Assembly (NCBI GenBank): GCA_002328075.1
Contig: DCVT01000060.1
Location: 1-24,119, forward strand
Length of the DNA stretch: 24,119 nt
Direction: 5' to 3'
Origin: Anaerolineales bacterium UBA2181
GTDB taxonomy: Bacteria > Chloroflexota > Anaerolineae > Promineifilales > UBA4811
Of the stretch, positions 13,797-20,699 are shown one piece after another; position 1 is the first letter of the stretch; each line of letters opens with the position of its first letter. The translations under genes were made by a program, and so were the position numbers. The notes beneath the pieces are model-generated. The model had not been told where the DNA came from, made no database searches, and saw nothing but the letters and a program-made list of their open reading frames with translations.

Positions 13797-14452
13797 GGGA
13801 AGTTGCGTTCGAACGGATCTTGCTGATCGCGGCCGGCTATCTGGCGGGTTCCATTCCCACCGCTTACCTGGTCGGCCGCTGGGTCAAAGGCGTTGACGGG
13901 CGGCAGCGCGGCCGTGGTACCGTCAGCGGTTCGACGGTCTACGAGCACGTGGCGCGCTGGGCAGTGGTGCCCGTCGGCCTGTTTGACATTGCCAAGGCCG
14001 CGTTGCCGAGCTGGCTGGGGCTGCACCTCAACCTGGGAACGGCGACGGCGGCCGCGGCCGGCCTGGCGGCGATTGCCGGTCATAGCCGGCCCGTCTTTCT
14101 GTGCTTCACCGGAGGCCGCGGCCTGGGTTGCTTCCTGGGGGTACTCCTGGTCATCTTTCCCTGGGGATGCCTCTGGACACTGGGATTCCTGGCTGTCGGC
14201 TGGCGACTGGGCGACTCGGCACCCTTTGCCCTGCTTGCTCTGCTCAGCCGGCCGCTGTTTGCCCGGTGGATGAGCGTGCCTGAGGGTGTGACCGGGCTCT
14301 CCGCAGCTATGCTGCTGCTGACCCTGGTCAAACGAGTGGAAGCCAACGGACGCCCATTGCCTCCCCCTGGGCCGGAGCGGGTGTCCGTCATCATTCGCCA
14401 CCTGCTCTGGGATCGGGATATCGCGTCTCACAGGGACTGGATTCGCCAGTGA
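13793..14452 (+). CDS. plsY: Divergent PlsY-like glycerol-3-phosphate acyltransferase
   Basis: This 219-aa polytopic membrane protein is of the PlsY family, which moves acyl groups from acyl-phosphate to glycerol-3-phosphate. The opening motif is AGYLAGSIPTAYLVGRWVKGVD and the last conserved motif is AGHSRPVFLCFTGGRGLG, close to the usual GHxFPxFLxFKGGKG. The middle motif, normally GSGNxGATN, is changed to GRGTVSGST, with both Asn lost, so catalysis is uncertain. I chose TTG 13793, which overlaps the ATPase stop (TTGA) and follows GGCGGGGAG; the frame is open further upstream but that part lies inside the ATPase gene. The overlap suggests coupled expression with the ATPase. Confidence 0.75.
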   Translation: MREVAFERILLIAAGYLAGSIPTAYLVGRWVKGVDGRQRGRGTVSGSTVYEHVARWAVVPVGLFDIAKAALPSWLGLHLNLGTATAAAAGLAAIAGHSRPVFLCFTGGRGLGCFLGVLLVIFPWGCLWTLGFLAVGWRLGDSAPFALLALLSRPLFARWMSVPEGVTGLSAAMLLLTLVKRVEANGRPLPPPGPERVSVIIRHLLWDRDIASHRDWIRQ

Positions 14453-14631
14453 CTCATTCGCGCAGCAGTTCCATGATGGACGGGATCCGTCACGTCCACT
14501 CCGACCTGTCCGGTCATCATGTCGTTGGCCGTCGACAACGAAAGGGCGCGGGTGTTGGCAACCATCGTGGCGGCATTCAACCTGTGAGATTGTAGGGTCG
14601 AAACCGTTGTATTCGGAAAAGGAGGTTTGAG
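14453..14631. other. Gap before the second ferredoxin
   Basis: No supported gene on either strand. A minus-strand frame crossing this stretch reads VANTRALSLSTANDMMTGQ and similar, which looks protein-like but has no recognisable family and runs antisense into the ferredoxin gene. The 3' part carries the strong ribosome-binding site AAAGGAGG for the ferredoxin. Confidence 0.4.
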
Positions 14632-15261
14632 ATGGCCAAACAAGAGCTGTGGCACGGCATTCCGCGAAAGGACATCCCGTGGTACCCGACCGTCGGTGCC
14701 GACACGTGCATCGGCTGCACGCTGTGCTTCGCGACCTGCGGGCGGTCGGTATACGATATGCTGGACAACCTGGCAGTAGTGGTCAACCCGATGAATTGCA
14801 TGGTTGGATGTAGTACCTGCGCCACCGTCTGCCCGGTGCAGGCGATCCATTTCCCCGATCGCAGCCTGGTCTGGAAGCTCGAGCGCGAGCACAAGATTTT
14901 CAAGATCGTGCGCCAGGAGTCAGAGGAGAAGAAGGCCAAACTGGACGCCGCCCGGGCGCGCGCCGCGGCGGAGGATGCCATTGCCAAACTGACGACACGA
15001 GCCCGGATAGAAATCGCGGGGCAGTTGAGTGAGAAGCGCTGCTTGACTCAGTTAGACGAATTGGTGCAGGATCGTCCCTTCGATCTGGTCAACCTGCGTT
15101 TGGAGATACCCACCGTCCAGGGCATGAGGACCAACACCCCGTCCCGTATGACCTTTGAAATCACCTCAACGGAACAGGAGGACATTGGCGGTTATTTGAG
15201 CGAGGTGCGCGACTGGATCCGCCGCAACGGATGGGTGCTGATCAGCGAACAACACCTTTAG
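14632..15261 (+). CDS. Two-cluster ferredoxin with a C-terminal alpha/beta extension
   Basis: This 209-aa cytoplasmic iron-sulfur protein has a ferredoxin at residues 14-75, led by DIPWYPT, with motifs CX2CX2CX3C (C26, C29, C32, C36) and CX3CX2CX3C (C56, C60, C63, C67). It is paralogous to the ferredoxin part of the 4281 protein but lacks the NYIP domain and the repeat insertion. A charged helix (about 85-118, rich in Glu, Lys and Arg) links to a C-terminal domain of about 80 residues (FDLVNLRLEIP, then EVRDWIRRNGWVLISEQHL) that I do not recognise. AAAGGAGG lies about six bases before ATG 14632. Electron transfer to an unidentified enzyme is likely. Confidence 0.85.
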   Translation: MAKQELWHGIPRKDIPWYPTVGADTCIGCTLCFATCGRSVYDMLDNLAVVVNPMNCMVGCSTCATVCPVQAIHFPDRSLVWKLEREHKIFKIVRQESEEKKAKLDAARARAAAEDAIAKLTTRARIEIAGQLSEKRCLTQLDELVQDRPFDLVNLRLEIPTVQGMRTNTPSRMTFEITSTEQEDIGGYLSEVRDWIRRNGWVLISEQHL

Positions 15262-15434
15262 GCCAATGCCAGTCAGCGGTGCCGTCCGCGCCACACAGGG
15301 GGGCAGAGGCAAGCCGAGAGCGGTGGCCTTGACGGGTACTGGGTTGGCGTGATCTGGCCGAAGAACGGCGGTGAAGGGCTTTTCTTGCGGGCAGCGGGAC
15401 TTGACTTCGGCACAGCGACAACAGGAGTGGTTGG

Positions 15435-16793
15435 ATGGCCCGTATCGCCATTGTCACCGACAGCGCCGCATGCCTGCCCGCGGAGCCGGTGCAGCAGCAC
15501 CAGGTACAAGGGATTCCCTTTTGGCTGGCGTGGGAGGGACGGAGCTATCGCGATGGGGTGGACGTGACCCCCGCCGATGTCCACCGTCGGTTGCGGCAGT
15601 CCGGATGGAGTTCGACCTCGTCGCAGCCGACGCTGGCCGACTTTGCTCTCCTGTATGCACGGTTGGCTGAGGGGGTCGAAGGCATCCTGTCCATCCATGT
15701 GCCTGACACGCTGAGCGGGACCATACACGTGGCCCGACTGGCAGCGCAGATGACGCCGGGTGTGCCCGTGCGGCTCATAGACTCGGGCACGGCCGCCATG
15801 GCCAAGGGATTCGTGGTCCTGGCGGCCGCCCGCGCCGCCCAGGACGGCTGCAGACTGGAGGAGGCCGCGGAAGCGGCCGAGAGGGCCAAGACGCAGGTCG
15901 GCCTGTTTGCGACGCTGGAGACCCTGGAGTACCTGCATCGGGGTGGCCGCATCGGCAAGGCAGCCGTTCTGCTGGGCGCCCGACGGCACCTGCGCCCGGT
16001 ACTCTATCTGGCCGAAGGGCGGGTCAACGTAGCCGGGGTGTTCAGAAGCCGGCGCAGGGCTATCGAGCGGATTCTGGAGTTGTTGTCTGAGCGGATAGGC
16101 CGACAACCGGTCCGCGTGGCGGCGTTTCACGCCGACGCCTATCAGAAAGCGGAGAGATTGGCAGCCATGGCGTGCCGGCGAGTCGCATGCCGCGAATGTC
16201 ACGTCACCGAGTTTACCCCCGTGATGGGCGCACACACGCGCCCCGGCACGCTTGGGGTGGCCTATTGCGTAGAAGTTAAGCCGGAGGAAAAAGAGGATGC
16301 CCAAAGCGTCAGTGGTGTTGGAGGAACCAGAGCAACAGGATCTGCAGATGATCCTGATCGACGGGGATGCAGCGGCAGCCCTGCGCTTTCTGAAGGAGGT
16401 CGTCTGGGCCCAGGTGCAGGCCATGCGCCGCAAGGCATTGCGCAGTCACCTGGAAGGCCGCAGCGATTAGGGAGTCAAAGGGGAGAGAACACCCATGAAC
16501 GGTTTGAATACTGTCGCGCAGCACGGAGAGCGACTCGGGTCGTTACTCACGTTGTCGGGTTCGGCCGTCGGGGTCCGACTCCTGGCCAGTCCCATAACGC
16601 CGGAAGGCGCACGGCTGCTGGACCACCATCGCTATTGCCAGGCACTCATGCGAGCCCGAAAGGGCGAGTCGGTGTTTCTGACGGCGGCCGGCATGGCATG
16701 CCCGGCGGCGGCCGCAGCCTTTGGTTTCCGTCCCTTGCCAGCCGGGCTCGAGACGGGCAAGGGGTTGGTAGGCTTTGGCATCGTGGCCGATGA
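15435..16793 (+). CDS. DegV-family fatty-acid-binding protein with an apparently lost stop codon
   Basis: The first 283 residues (to about 16283) form a normal DegV protein, a family that binds fatty acids and in some bacteria presents them to fatty-acid kinase. Seen are IVTDSAACLP, SSTSSQPTLADF, ILSIHVPDTLSGT, LEYLHRGGRIGKAAVLLGARR and the closing THTRPGTLGVAY-like region (HTRPGTLGVAYCVEV). After that the frame stays open for about 170 more codons. These have no DegV similarity and overlap the 57-aa gene and the start of the DUF169 gene in other frames. Stops (TAG, TAA) occur in both other frames immediately after VAY. A one- or two-base indel there, real or a sequencing error, is the simplest explanation. 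AGGAG upstream supports ATG 15435. Confidence 0.8.
   Translation: MARIAIVTDSAACLPAEPVQQHQVQGIPFWLAWEGRSYRDGVDVTPADVHRRLRQSGWSSTSSQPTLADFALLYARLAEGVEGILSIHVPDTLSGTIHVARLAAQMTPGVPVRLIDSGTAAMAKGFVVLAAARAAQDGCRLEEAAEAAERAKTQVGLFATLETLEYLHRGGRIGKAAVLLGARRHLRPVLYLAEGRVNVAGVFRSRRRAIERILELLSERIGRQPVRVAAFHADAYQKAERLAAMACRRVACRECHVTEFTPVMGAHTRPGTLGVAYCVEVKPEEKEDAQSVSGVGGTRATGSADDPDRRGCSGSPALSEGGRLGPGAGHAPQGIAQSPGRPQRLGSQRGENTHERFEYCRAARRATRVVTHVVGFGRRGPTPGQSHNAGRRTAAGPPSLLPGTHASPKGRVGVSDGGRHGMPGGGRSLWFPSLASRARDGQGVGRLWHRGR
16297..16470 (+). CDS. 57-aa small hypothetical protein between DegV and DUF169
   Basis: I do not recognise a family. The ATG at 16297 is preceded by GGAGGAAAAAGAGG, a good ribosome-binding region. 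The protein starts MPKASVVLEEPEQQDLQMIL, continues as an acidic-then-amphipathic helix (DAAAALRFLKEVVWAQVQAM) and ends in a basic tail (RRKALRSHLEGRSD). There are no cysteines. It sits exactly where the DegV stop should be and ends 24 bases before the DUF169 start, so operon spacing supports a real gene. It may be a small adaptor or DNA/protein-binding helix pair. Confidence 0.6.
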   Translation: MPKASVVLEEPEQQDLQMILIDGDAAAALRFLKEVVWAQVQAMRRKALRSHLEGRSD

Positions 16794-17262
16794 GGCGGTC
16801 GGCCGCCGCATGTTTGAGGCCATGCCGCGCCTCGAACCAGGGCACATCCAGGGCCTCCACCTCTTTCCCCTGGAAGAGAGCGTGTTGGCGCCCGATGTGG
16901 TAGTGGTCGAGGATGAAGTGGAGAAACTGATGTGGATCAGCCTGGCCTACCTCAACGCAACTGGTGGAGAGCGGGTCCAGAGTTCAACTGCGGTCCTACA
17001 GGCTACCTGCGTCGACTCGACTATCATTCCGTACCTGGAGCAAAGGATCAACCTCAGCTACGGCTGCTACGGCTGCCGCGACGCTACCGACCTGGGCCCA
17101 AGCGAAGCTGTGTTGGGGTTTCCGGTAGCCGCACTGCCCGCCATCGTCAAGTACCTGGAATACCTGGCTCGGAAGGCCATCCCCACCTCGCGCGCCAAAA
17201 AAGCCTGGGCATCGATCGACGGCCCATTGCGTGATGACCCCCGCGGTCCGGCGGGTGACTGA
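16495..17262 (+). CDS. DUF169 domain protein
   Basis: This 255-aa soluble protein has the DUF169 pattern: an early VGVRLLASP segment, YCQALMRARKGESVFLTAAGMACPAA, the central VVVVEDEVEKLMWI, and a late cysteine group SYGCYGCRDATDL. The conserved cysteines suggest metal or cluster binding; the function of the family is unknown. GGGGAGAGA about ten bases upstream supports ATG 16495. OsmC begins three bases after its stop, so the two are probably co-translated. DUF169 genes commonly occur in anaerobes beside Fe-S and metal-handling genes, which fits this island. Confidence 0.85.
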   Translation: MNGLNTVAQHGERLGSLLTLSGSAVGVRLLASPITPEGARLLDHHRYCQALMRARKGESVFLTAAGMACPAAAAAFGFRPLPAGLETGKGLVGFGIVADEAVGRRMFEAMPRLEPGHIQGLHLFPLEESVLAPDVVVVEDEVEKLMWISLAYLNATGGERVQSSTAVLQATCVDSTIIPYLEQRINLSYGCYGCRDATDLGPSEAVLGFPVAALPAIVKYLEYLARKAIPTSRAKKAWASIDGPLRDDPRGPAGD

Positions 17263-17265
17263 ATC

Positions 17266-17679
17266 ATGGGCGCCGGAAACACCTATCACGTGACCGTGGA
17301 GCGGCAGGACGGCGTTCGCGCCCGCGCCTCCTCTCGCGGCCACACGCTCACCTTGGGCATCCGTCGGGGCGACCCTACGGCTGGCTTGAATGCGACCGAG
17401 ACATTGATGGCCTCGCTGGGGGCATGCCTCATCACCAACATCACCAGTCTAGCCGACAGAATGCATCTGCAGGTAGACGGCGTGCGCGTCGAAATCGACG
17501 CTGACCGCCGTGATGAGCCGCCCGGCATCGTTCAGATACGCTATTGCCTGCTGCTGGAAAGTTCAGAGCCGCCGGACCGGCTGGAAAAACTGCACCGGCT
17601 GGCCGTCAAGTGGGGCACTGTCGTCAATACCCTGCTGAGCGGGCTGGCACTGCAGGGAGAAATGGTACAATCCAGATGA
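17266..17679 (+). CDS. OsmC-like protein with only one of the two catalytic cysteines
   Basis: This 137-aa cytoplasmic protein is of the OsmC/Ohr superfamily, whose classic members reduce organic hydroperoxides with a cysteine pair. The first-cysteine segment is intact (LNATETLMASLGACLITNITSLADRM). The second segment, normally SCPVxNTL or similar, reads VKWGTVVNTLLSG, with the cysteine replaced. A normal peroxidase dithiol cycle is therefore unlikely. YeeE/YedF-linked OsmC proteins also keep a single cysteine, so a persulfide or sulfur-carrier role is possible (inference). It follows DUF169 by three bases. No clear ribosome-binding site is seen. Confidence 0.85.
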   Translation: MGAGNTYHVTVERQDGVRARASSRGHTLTLGIRRGDPTAGLNATETLMASLGACLITNITSLADRMHLQVDGVRVEIDADRRDEPPGIVQIRYCLLLESSEPPDRLEKLHRLAVKWGTVVNTLLSGLALQGEMVQSR

Positions 17680-17810
17680 GTGCGATATCGGGACTGGTCA
17701 TGGACAAGGTGAGGGACGTGCCGCAACGGGGGGCACCTGCCCCCGGGCTGACGGCGTCCCTGGAGGGCTTTTCCGCGGCCCAAGACCCGGTCACAGCGGA
17801 GGAGATCTGA
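17676..17810 (+). CDS. Possible 44-aa ORF overlapping the OsmC stop
   Basis: The ATG overlaps the OsmC stop (ATGA) and the frame runs to a TGA five bases before the rhodanese GTG. The sequence (MSAISGLVMDKVRDVPQRGA, then a Pro/Ala-rich part) has no recognised features. A GC-rich hairpin lies within it. It may equally be plain intergenic DNA. Confidence 0.25.
   Translation: MSAISGLVMDKVRDVPQRGAPAPGLTASLEGFSAAQDPVTAEEI
17728..17745 (+). terminator. GC-rich hairpin between OsmC and rhodanese genes
   Basis: GGGGGC and GCCCCC pair around ACCT (17729-17744). The stem is very stable but no T run follows. It could slow transcription or separate the upstream and downstream operons. Confidence is limited because short GC-rich palindromes arise by chance in such DNA. 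Confidence 0.35.
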
Positions 17811-17815
17811 CCATC

Positions 17816-18562
17816 GTGCGTCGTACCGACCCTGTTTGCGACCCGGCGAGAAAGACCAACACCTCGGCACGGGGCGCCGGTGCACGGGTGGCAGGTGTCG
17901 AACAGCCAAGCGTGCCTGAGCCCTGCGGAGCGCCGCGCCCAACGTGTCCACCTGCCAAGCTTGGGGTAGCGGAGCACCAGGCACCTGTTCCCCCAAGGGC
18001 GCTCGCTCGGGTTTCCCGGGCACGGCGAGCGCTCTGGCTGGCCCTGGCATGGTCCGTGCTGGCATCCTGTCAGTCAGCACCCGGCCCGGCTGTTGATCAA
18101 CCGGTTGTCACGCCATCGATCGGCCCGGCGTGGACGAGTGTGCCTCCGCCCCCCATCGGGCCAATCCTGGTCGAGCCAACCGTCAGCACGGCGCCGACCG
18201 CGACCGCAATCGCGCTCCCGCAGCAGCCGACACCCACCATGGTTAGCTCATACGCCAACATCACACCGGCCCAGCTGCAGACGATGATGCAGAACAAGGA
18301 CTTTCTGCTGATCAACACCCACGCTCCCTACGGAATCGAGATCGCGCATACGGATCTGCACATTCCTGTTGACAACGACGGTCATTGGCTGACCAGGTAC
18401 CCAGAAGACAGGAACGCCAAGATGGTGCTTTACTGCCGCAGTGGACAGTGGTCCAGCCTGGCAGCCAGCGAGCTGGTCAAGGCTGGTTATGCCCAGGTCT
18501 GGCACCTGGCCGGCGGAATGGTGGCATGGCACGCGGCCGGCCTGCCGTTACAGGTAGAGTAG
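17816..18562 (+). CDS. Rhodanese-domain lipoprotein
   Basis: This predicted surface lipoprotein carries a single rhodanese domain. The lipobox LASC follows a hydrophobic stretch (ALWLALAWSV), with the lipid-bearing Cys near residue 84. A Pro/Thr-rich spacer leads to the rhodanese domain from about residue 145 (ITPAQLQTMMQNKDFLLINT). Its active-site loop is LYCRSGQWSS, followed by WHLAGGMVAWHAAGLPL. It should transfer or bind persulfide sulfur outside the membrane. With GTG 17816 (GGAGGA upstream) an unusual Arg/Pro-rich extension of about 60 residues precedes the signal sequence. A later start is likely, but I cannot identify one with a good ribosome-binding site. Confidence 0.8.
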   Translation: MRRTDPVCDPARKTNTSARGAGARVAGVEQPSVPEPCGAPRPTCPPAKLGVAEHQAPVPPRALARVSRARRALWLALAWSVLASCQSAPGPAVDQPVVTPSIGPAWTSVPPPPIGPILVEPTVSTAPTATAIALPQQPTPTMVSSYANITPAQLQTMMQNKDFLLINTHAPYGIEIAHTDLHIPVDNDGHWLTRYPEDRNAKMVLYCRSGQWSSLAASELVKAGYAQVWHLAGGMVAWHAAGLPLQVE

Positions 18563-18619
18563 GCCCGCCAACGGGGTCCGGCGATATTCGGGCCACCAGG
18601 TTACTGACGAGAGCTAGCT

Positions 18620-19411
18620 ATGAGAGAGGTCATTTCAGCTCTGTATGAGTCAATGGAACGCAATGAGCCGGTGGCGCTGGCGACCGTGGTCGAGGTCAAG
18701 GGAGCTTCTCCGGCCCAGGTGGGATTCAAGCTGCTGGTGCGGCCGGACGGCAGCGCCATCGGCAATGCCGGCGGCGGTGTGCTGGCACAGCAGATCAAAG
18801 ACGCCGCCCTGGCAGCACTGCTGGAAGGCCGGTCACGCCTCTACCACCGGGCACTGCGTGAGACGGGCCCGGACGCGGTTGGTACCCTGTGCGGCGGAGA
18901 TGTCACCCTGTTCATCGAGGTCTTCCATCCCCGGCCGATCCTGCTCGTCGTGGGCGGCGGGAATCTGGGCCGGCCGCTGGCGGAAATGGCCCGCATCATC
19001 GGTTTCCAGGTCCAGGTGGTGGATGTGCAACCGGATCGCGCGACCGCGCCGCAGATCGATCCAACCCGCGTCACCCCATGGACGTATGTAGTGCTGATCA
19101 GCGAGGATCACATCACCGACGAGGCGGCGCTGCGCCAGGTCATTGACACCTCGGCCGCGTACATTGGCATGATCGGCAGCCGCCACAAGGTGAAGACCAT
19201 CCTGGATCACCTGCGCGCCGACGGGGTGCCTGAAGAACGCCTGGCGCAAGTGCGGGCGCCCATCGGGCTGGAGCTGGGCGGCAGGCAGCCGGCCGAGATC
19301 GCTTTGGCGATCCTGGCCGAGATCGTACAGGTGCGCCACGGCGGAACCGGGCAGTCTCGCGCCATCGGCAGACACCTCCCTGACAGTAGTTCCTACCAGG
19401 GCGGCAGGTAG
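18620..19411 (+). CDS. XdhC/CoxI-family molybdenum-cofactor maturation protein
   Basis: This 263-aa cytoplasmic protein has the two XdhC/CoxI domains. The N-terminal one contains ALATVVEVKGASPAQVG and IGNAGGGVLAQQI. The C-terminal Rossmann domain contains LLVVGGGNLGRPLAEMA, the signature YIGMIGSRHKV and the closing PIGLELGGRQPAEIALAIL. Family members bind molybdenum cofactor and help insert the sulfido ligand before transfer to xanthine dehydrogenase or CO dehydrogenase. No such enzyme is encoded in this window. The radical SAM gene starts 50 bases downstream, suggesting a joint role in making a Mo or W enzyme, or in a separate sulfur-handling task. Confidence 0.9.
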   Translation: MREVISALYESMERNEPVALATVVEVKGASPAQVGFKLLVRPDGSAIGNAGGGVLAQQIKDAALAALLEGRSRLYHRALRETGPDAVGTLCGGDVTLFIEVFHPRPILLVVGGGNLGRPLAEMARIIGFQVQVVDVQPDRATAPQIDPTRVTPWTYVVLISEDHITDEAALRQVIDTSAAYIGMIGSRHKVKTILDHLRADGVPEERLAQVRAPIGLELGGRQPAEIALAILAEIVQVRHGGTGQSRAIGRHLPDSSSYQGGR

Positions 19412-19461
19412 TATGTGAGGCAACAGACGGAGCTCCGTGACGTGCGCGGCGGAGAGAAGAC

Positions 19462-20640
19462 ATGTCTGAGTTGACAGTGGACACAGAACACCGCCTGACC
19501 TGGCCGGCCCGCGACTATGCCGGAATGCCGTTCCAACCGGGTACGCGGTTCATCACTGAGTCATTCGAAGACGGCGTACGGTTACACGTGGCCCAGCTAG
19601 ATGCTCGCCAGGCTTATCTGGAAGTGACTGCCCGCTGCAACCTGAGCTGCTCCGTGTGCGTACGTCAGGTGTGGCGCGAGGCACCCGGCGAGATGACCTG
19701 GGAGACCTTTCAGGCGGTTATCGAGGGGTTGCGCGCCTTCTCCCAACTAGAGCGCGTGACCCTGGGCGGGTACGGCGAACCGCCGGTCCATCCCAGACTG
19801 CCCGAGATGCTGGAGCTCGCCTCCACCCTGGGCGGGCTGTTAACAGTGACCACCAACGGCCTGCTGCTCGACGAGGAAGTGGCAAATCACATCCTGAAAA
19901 GTCGAGCGGATTGGGTGATGCTCTCGCTGGATGCCGTCCACACCCAAGCGCACACCCAGGCGCGCGTCCCGGCCGGGGTGGAACGCGTGGTAGCCAACGC
20001 CCAACGCCTGAGTCGGTTGGCCGACAGGCGCCGCGGATTTCCCCTCAACCTGGGTATGGCGTTTGTGGCCACCCGCTGCAGCCGTGACCAGTTGCCTCTA
20101 CTGCGAGAGCTGGCACGTGACGTAAACGCCTCGTCAGTGCTGGTCTCCAACCTGCTTCCTTACACGCCGGCCATGTGTGAAGAGATCCTGGATAACTCCG
20201 ATGAGCCGTTGGCGCTGCCAATGAATTGGCCGGTGAAGGACAATGATCAGATCACCTGGGGGCGGATGGACCTTCCCCGCATGAAGTGGGGCGCCTGGCA
20301 GCAGTGCCGCTTTGTGCTGCACCGTGCGCTGGTGGTGGGCTGGGATGGCGGCGTCAGCCCCCGTTACCCCCTGATGCATTCCTACCCCTATTACATTTAC
20401 GGACGACTGAAGAACGTAAGCCGTTACGTGCTGGGAAACGTCCAGCAGCAATCTCTGGCCGACATCTGGACATCGGCCGAGTACGTCCGTTTCCGCGCCA
20501 AGGTGCGCGATTTCCGCTTTATGTGGTGCGTGGATTGCGGGCTGGCCTGCGACTGTGCGGAGCGTAACGAGGACTGTTTGGGTAACGTTCCCTCGTGTGC
20601 CGATTGCCTGTGCGCGCAGGGCATCATCCGCTGTCCGTGA
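19462..20640 (+). CDS. Radical SAM/SPASM-like maturase, tungsten-cofactor oxidoreductase maturase type
   Basis: This 392-aa protein starts with a small domain (LTWPARDYAGMPFQPGTRF) resembling the AbrB-like lead of the family. The radical SAM core follows, with cluster loop ARCNLSCSVC (CX3CX2C; C59, C63, C66) and the SAM-binding LGGYGEPPVHP. The C-terminus is very Cys-rich (WCVDCGLACDCAERNEDC, then CADCLC and a final CP), as expected for SPASM-type auxiliary clusters. The overall layout matches radical SAM proteins encoded beside aldehyde:ferredoxin oxidoreductase-like tungsten enzymes, but none is present here. A decayed relative lies at 7174-7602. GGAGAGAAGAC precedes ATG 19462. The family subtype is assigned from memory of sequence patterns. 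Confidence 0.8.
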   Translation: MSELTVDTEHRLTWPARDYAGMPFQPGTRFITESFEDGVRLHVAQLDARQAYLEVTARCNLSCSVCVRQVWREAPGEMTWETFQAVIEGLRAFSQLERVTLGGYGEPPVHPRLPEMLELASTLGGLLTVTTNGLLLDEEVANHILKSRADWVMLSLDAVHTQAHTQARVPAGVERVVANAQRLSRLADRRRGFPLNLGMAFVATRCSRDQLPLLRELARDVNASSVLVSNLLPYTPAMCEEILDNSDEPLALPMNWPVKDNDQITWGRMDLPRMKWGAWQQCRFVLHRALVVGWDGGVSPRYPLMHSYPYYIYGRLKNVSRYVLGNVQQQSLADIWTSAEYVRFRAKVRDFRFMWCVDCGLACDCAERNEDCLGNVPSCADCLCAQGIIRCP

Positions 20641-20653
20641 GATCTGTACCTGA

Positions 20654-20659
20654 TATACT
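20654..20659 (+). promoter_or_regulatory. Possible -10 box upstream of arsC
   Basis: TATACT matches the -10 consensus at 5 of 6 positions and lies 40 bases before the arsC start, in a short AT-richer stretch after the radical SAM stop. The hexamer 17 bases upstream, near 20631, is CTGTCC, a poor -35 match. arsC may have a weak separate promoter. Confidence 0.3.
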
Positions 20660-20699
20660 GCAGCGCGGTGAGTCGATGACTGCAACAAGGAGGTGGAGC

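Noticed and set aside
14428..14892. Minus-strand frame with protein-like text (VANTRALSLSTANDMM)
   Set aside because: It is antisense to the ferredoxin over half its length, has no recognisable family and no ribosome-binding site.
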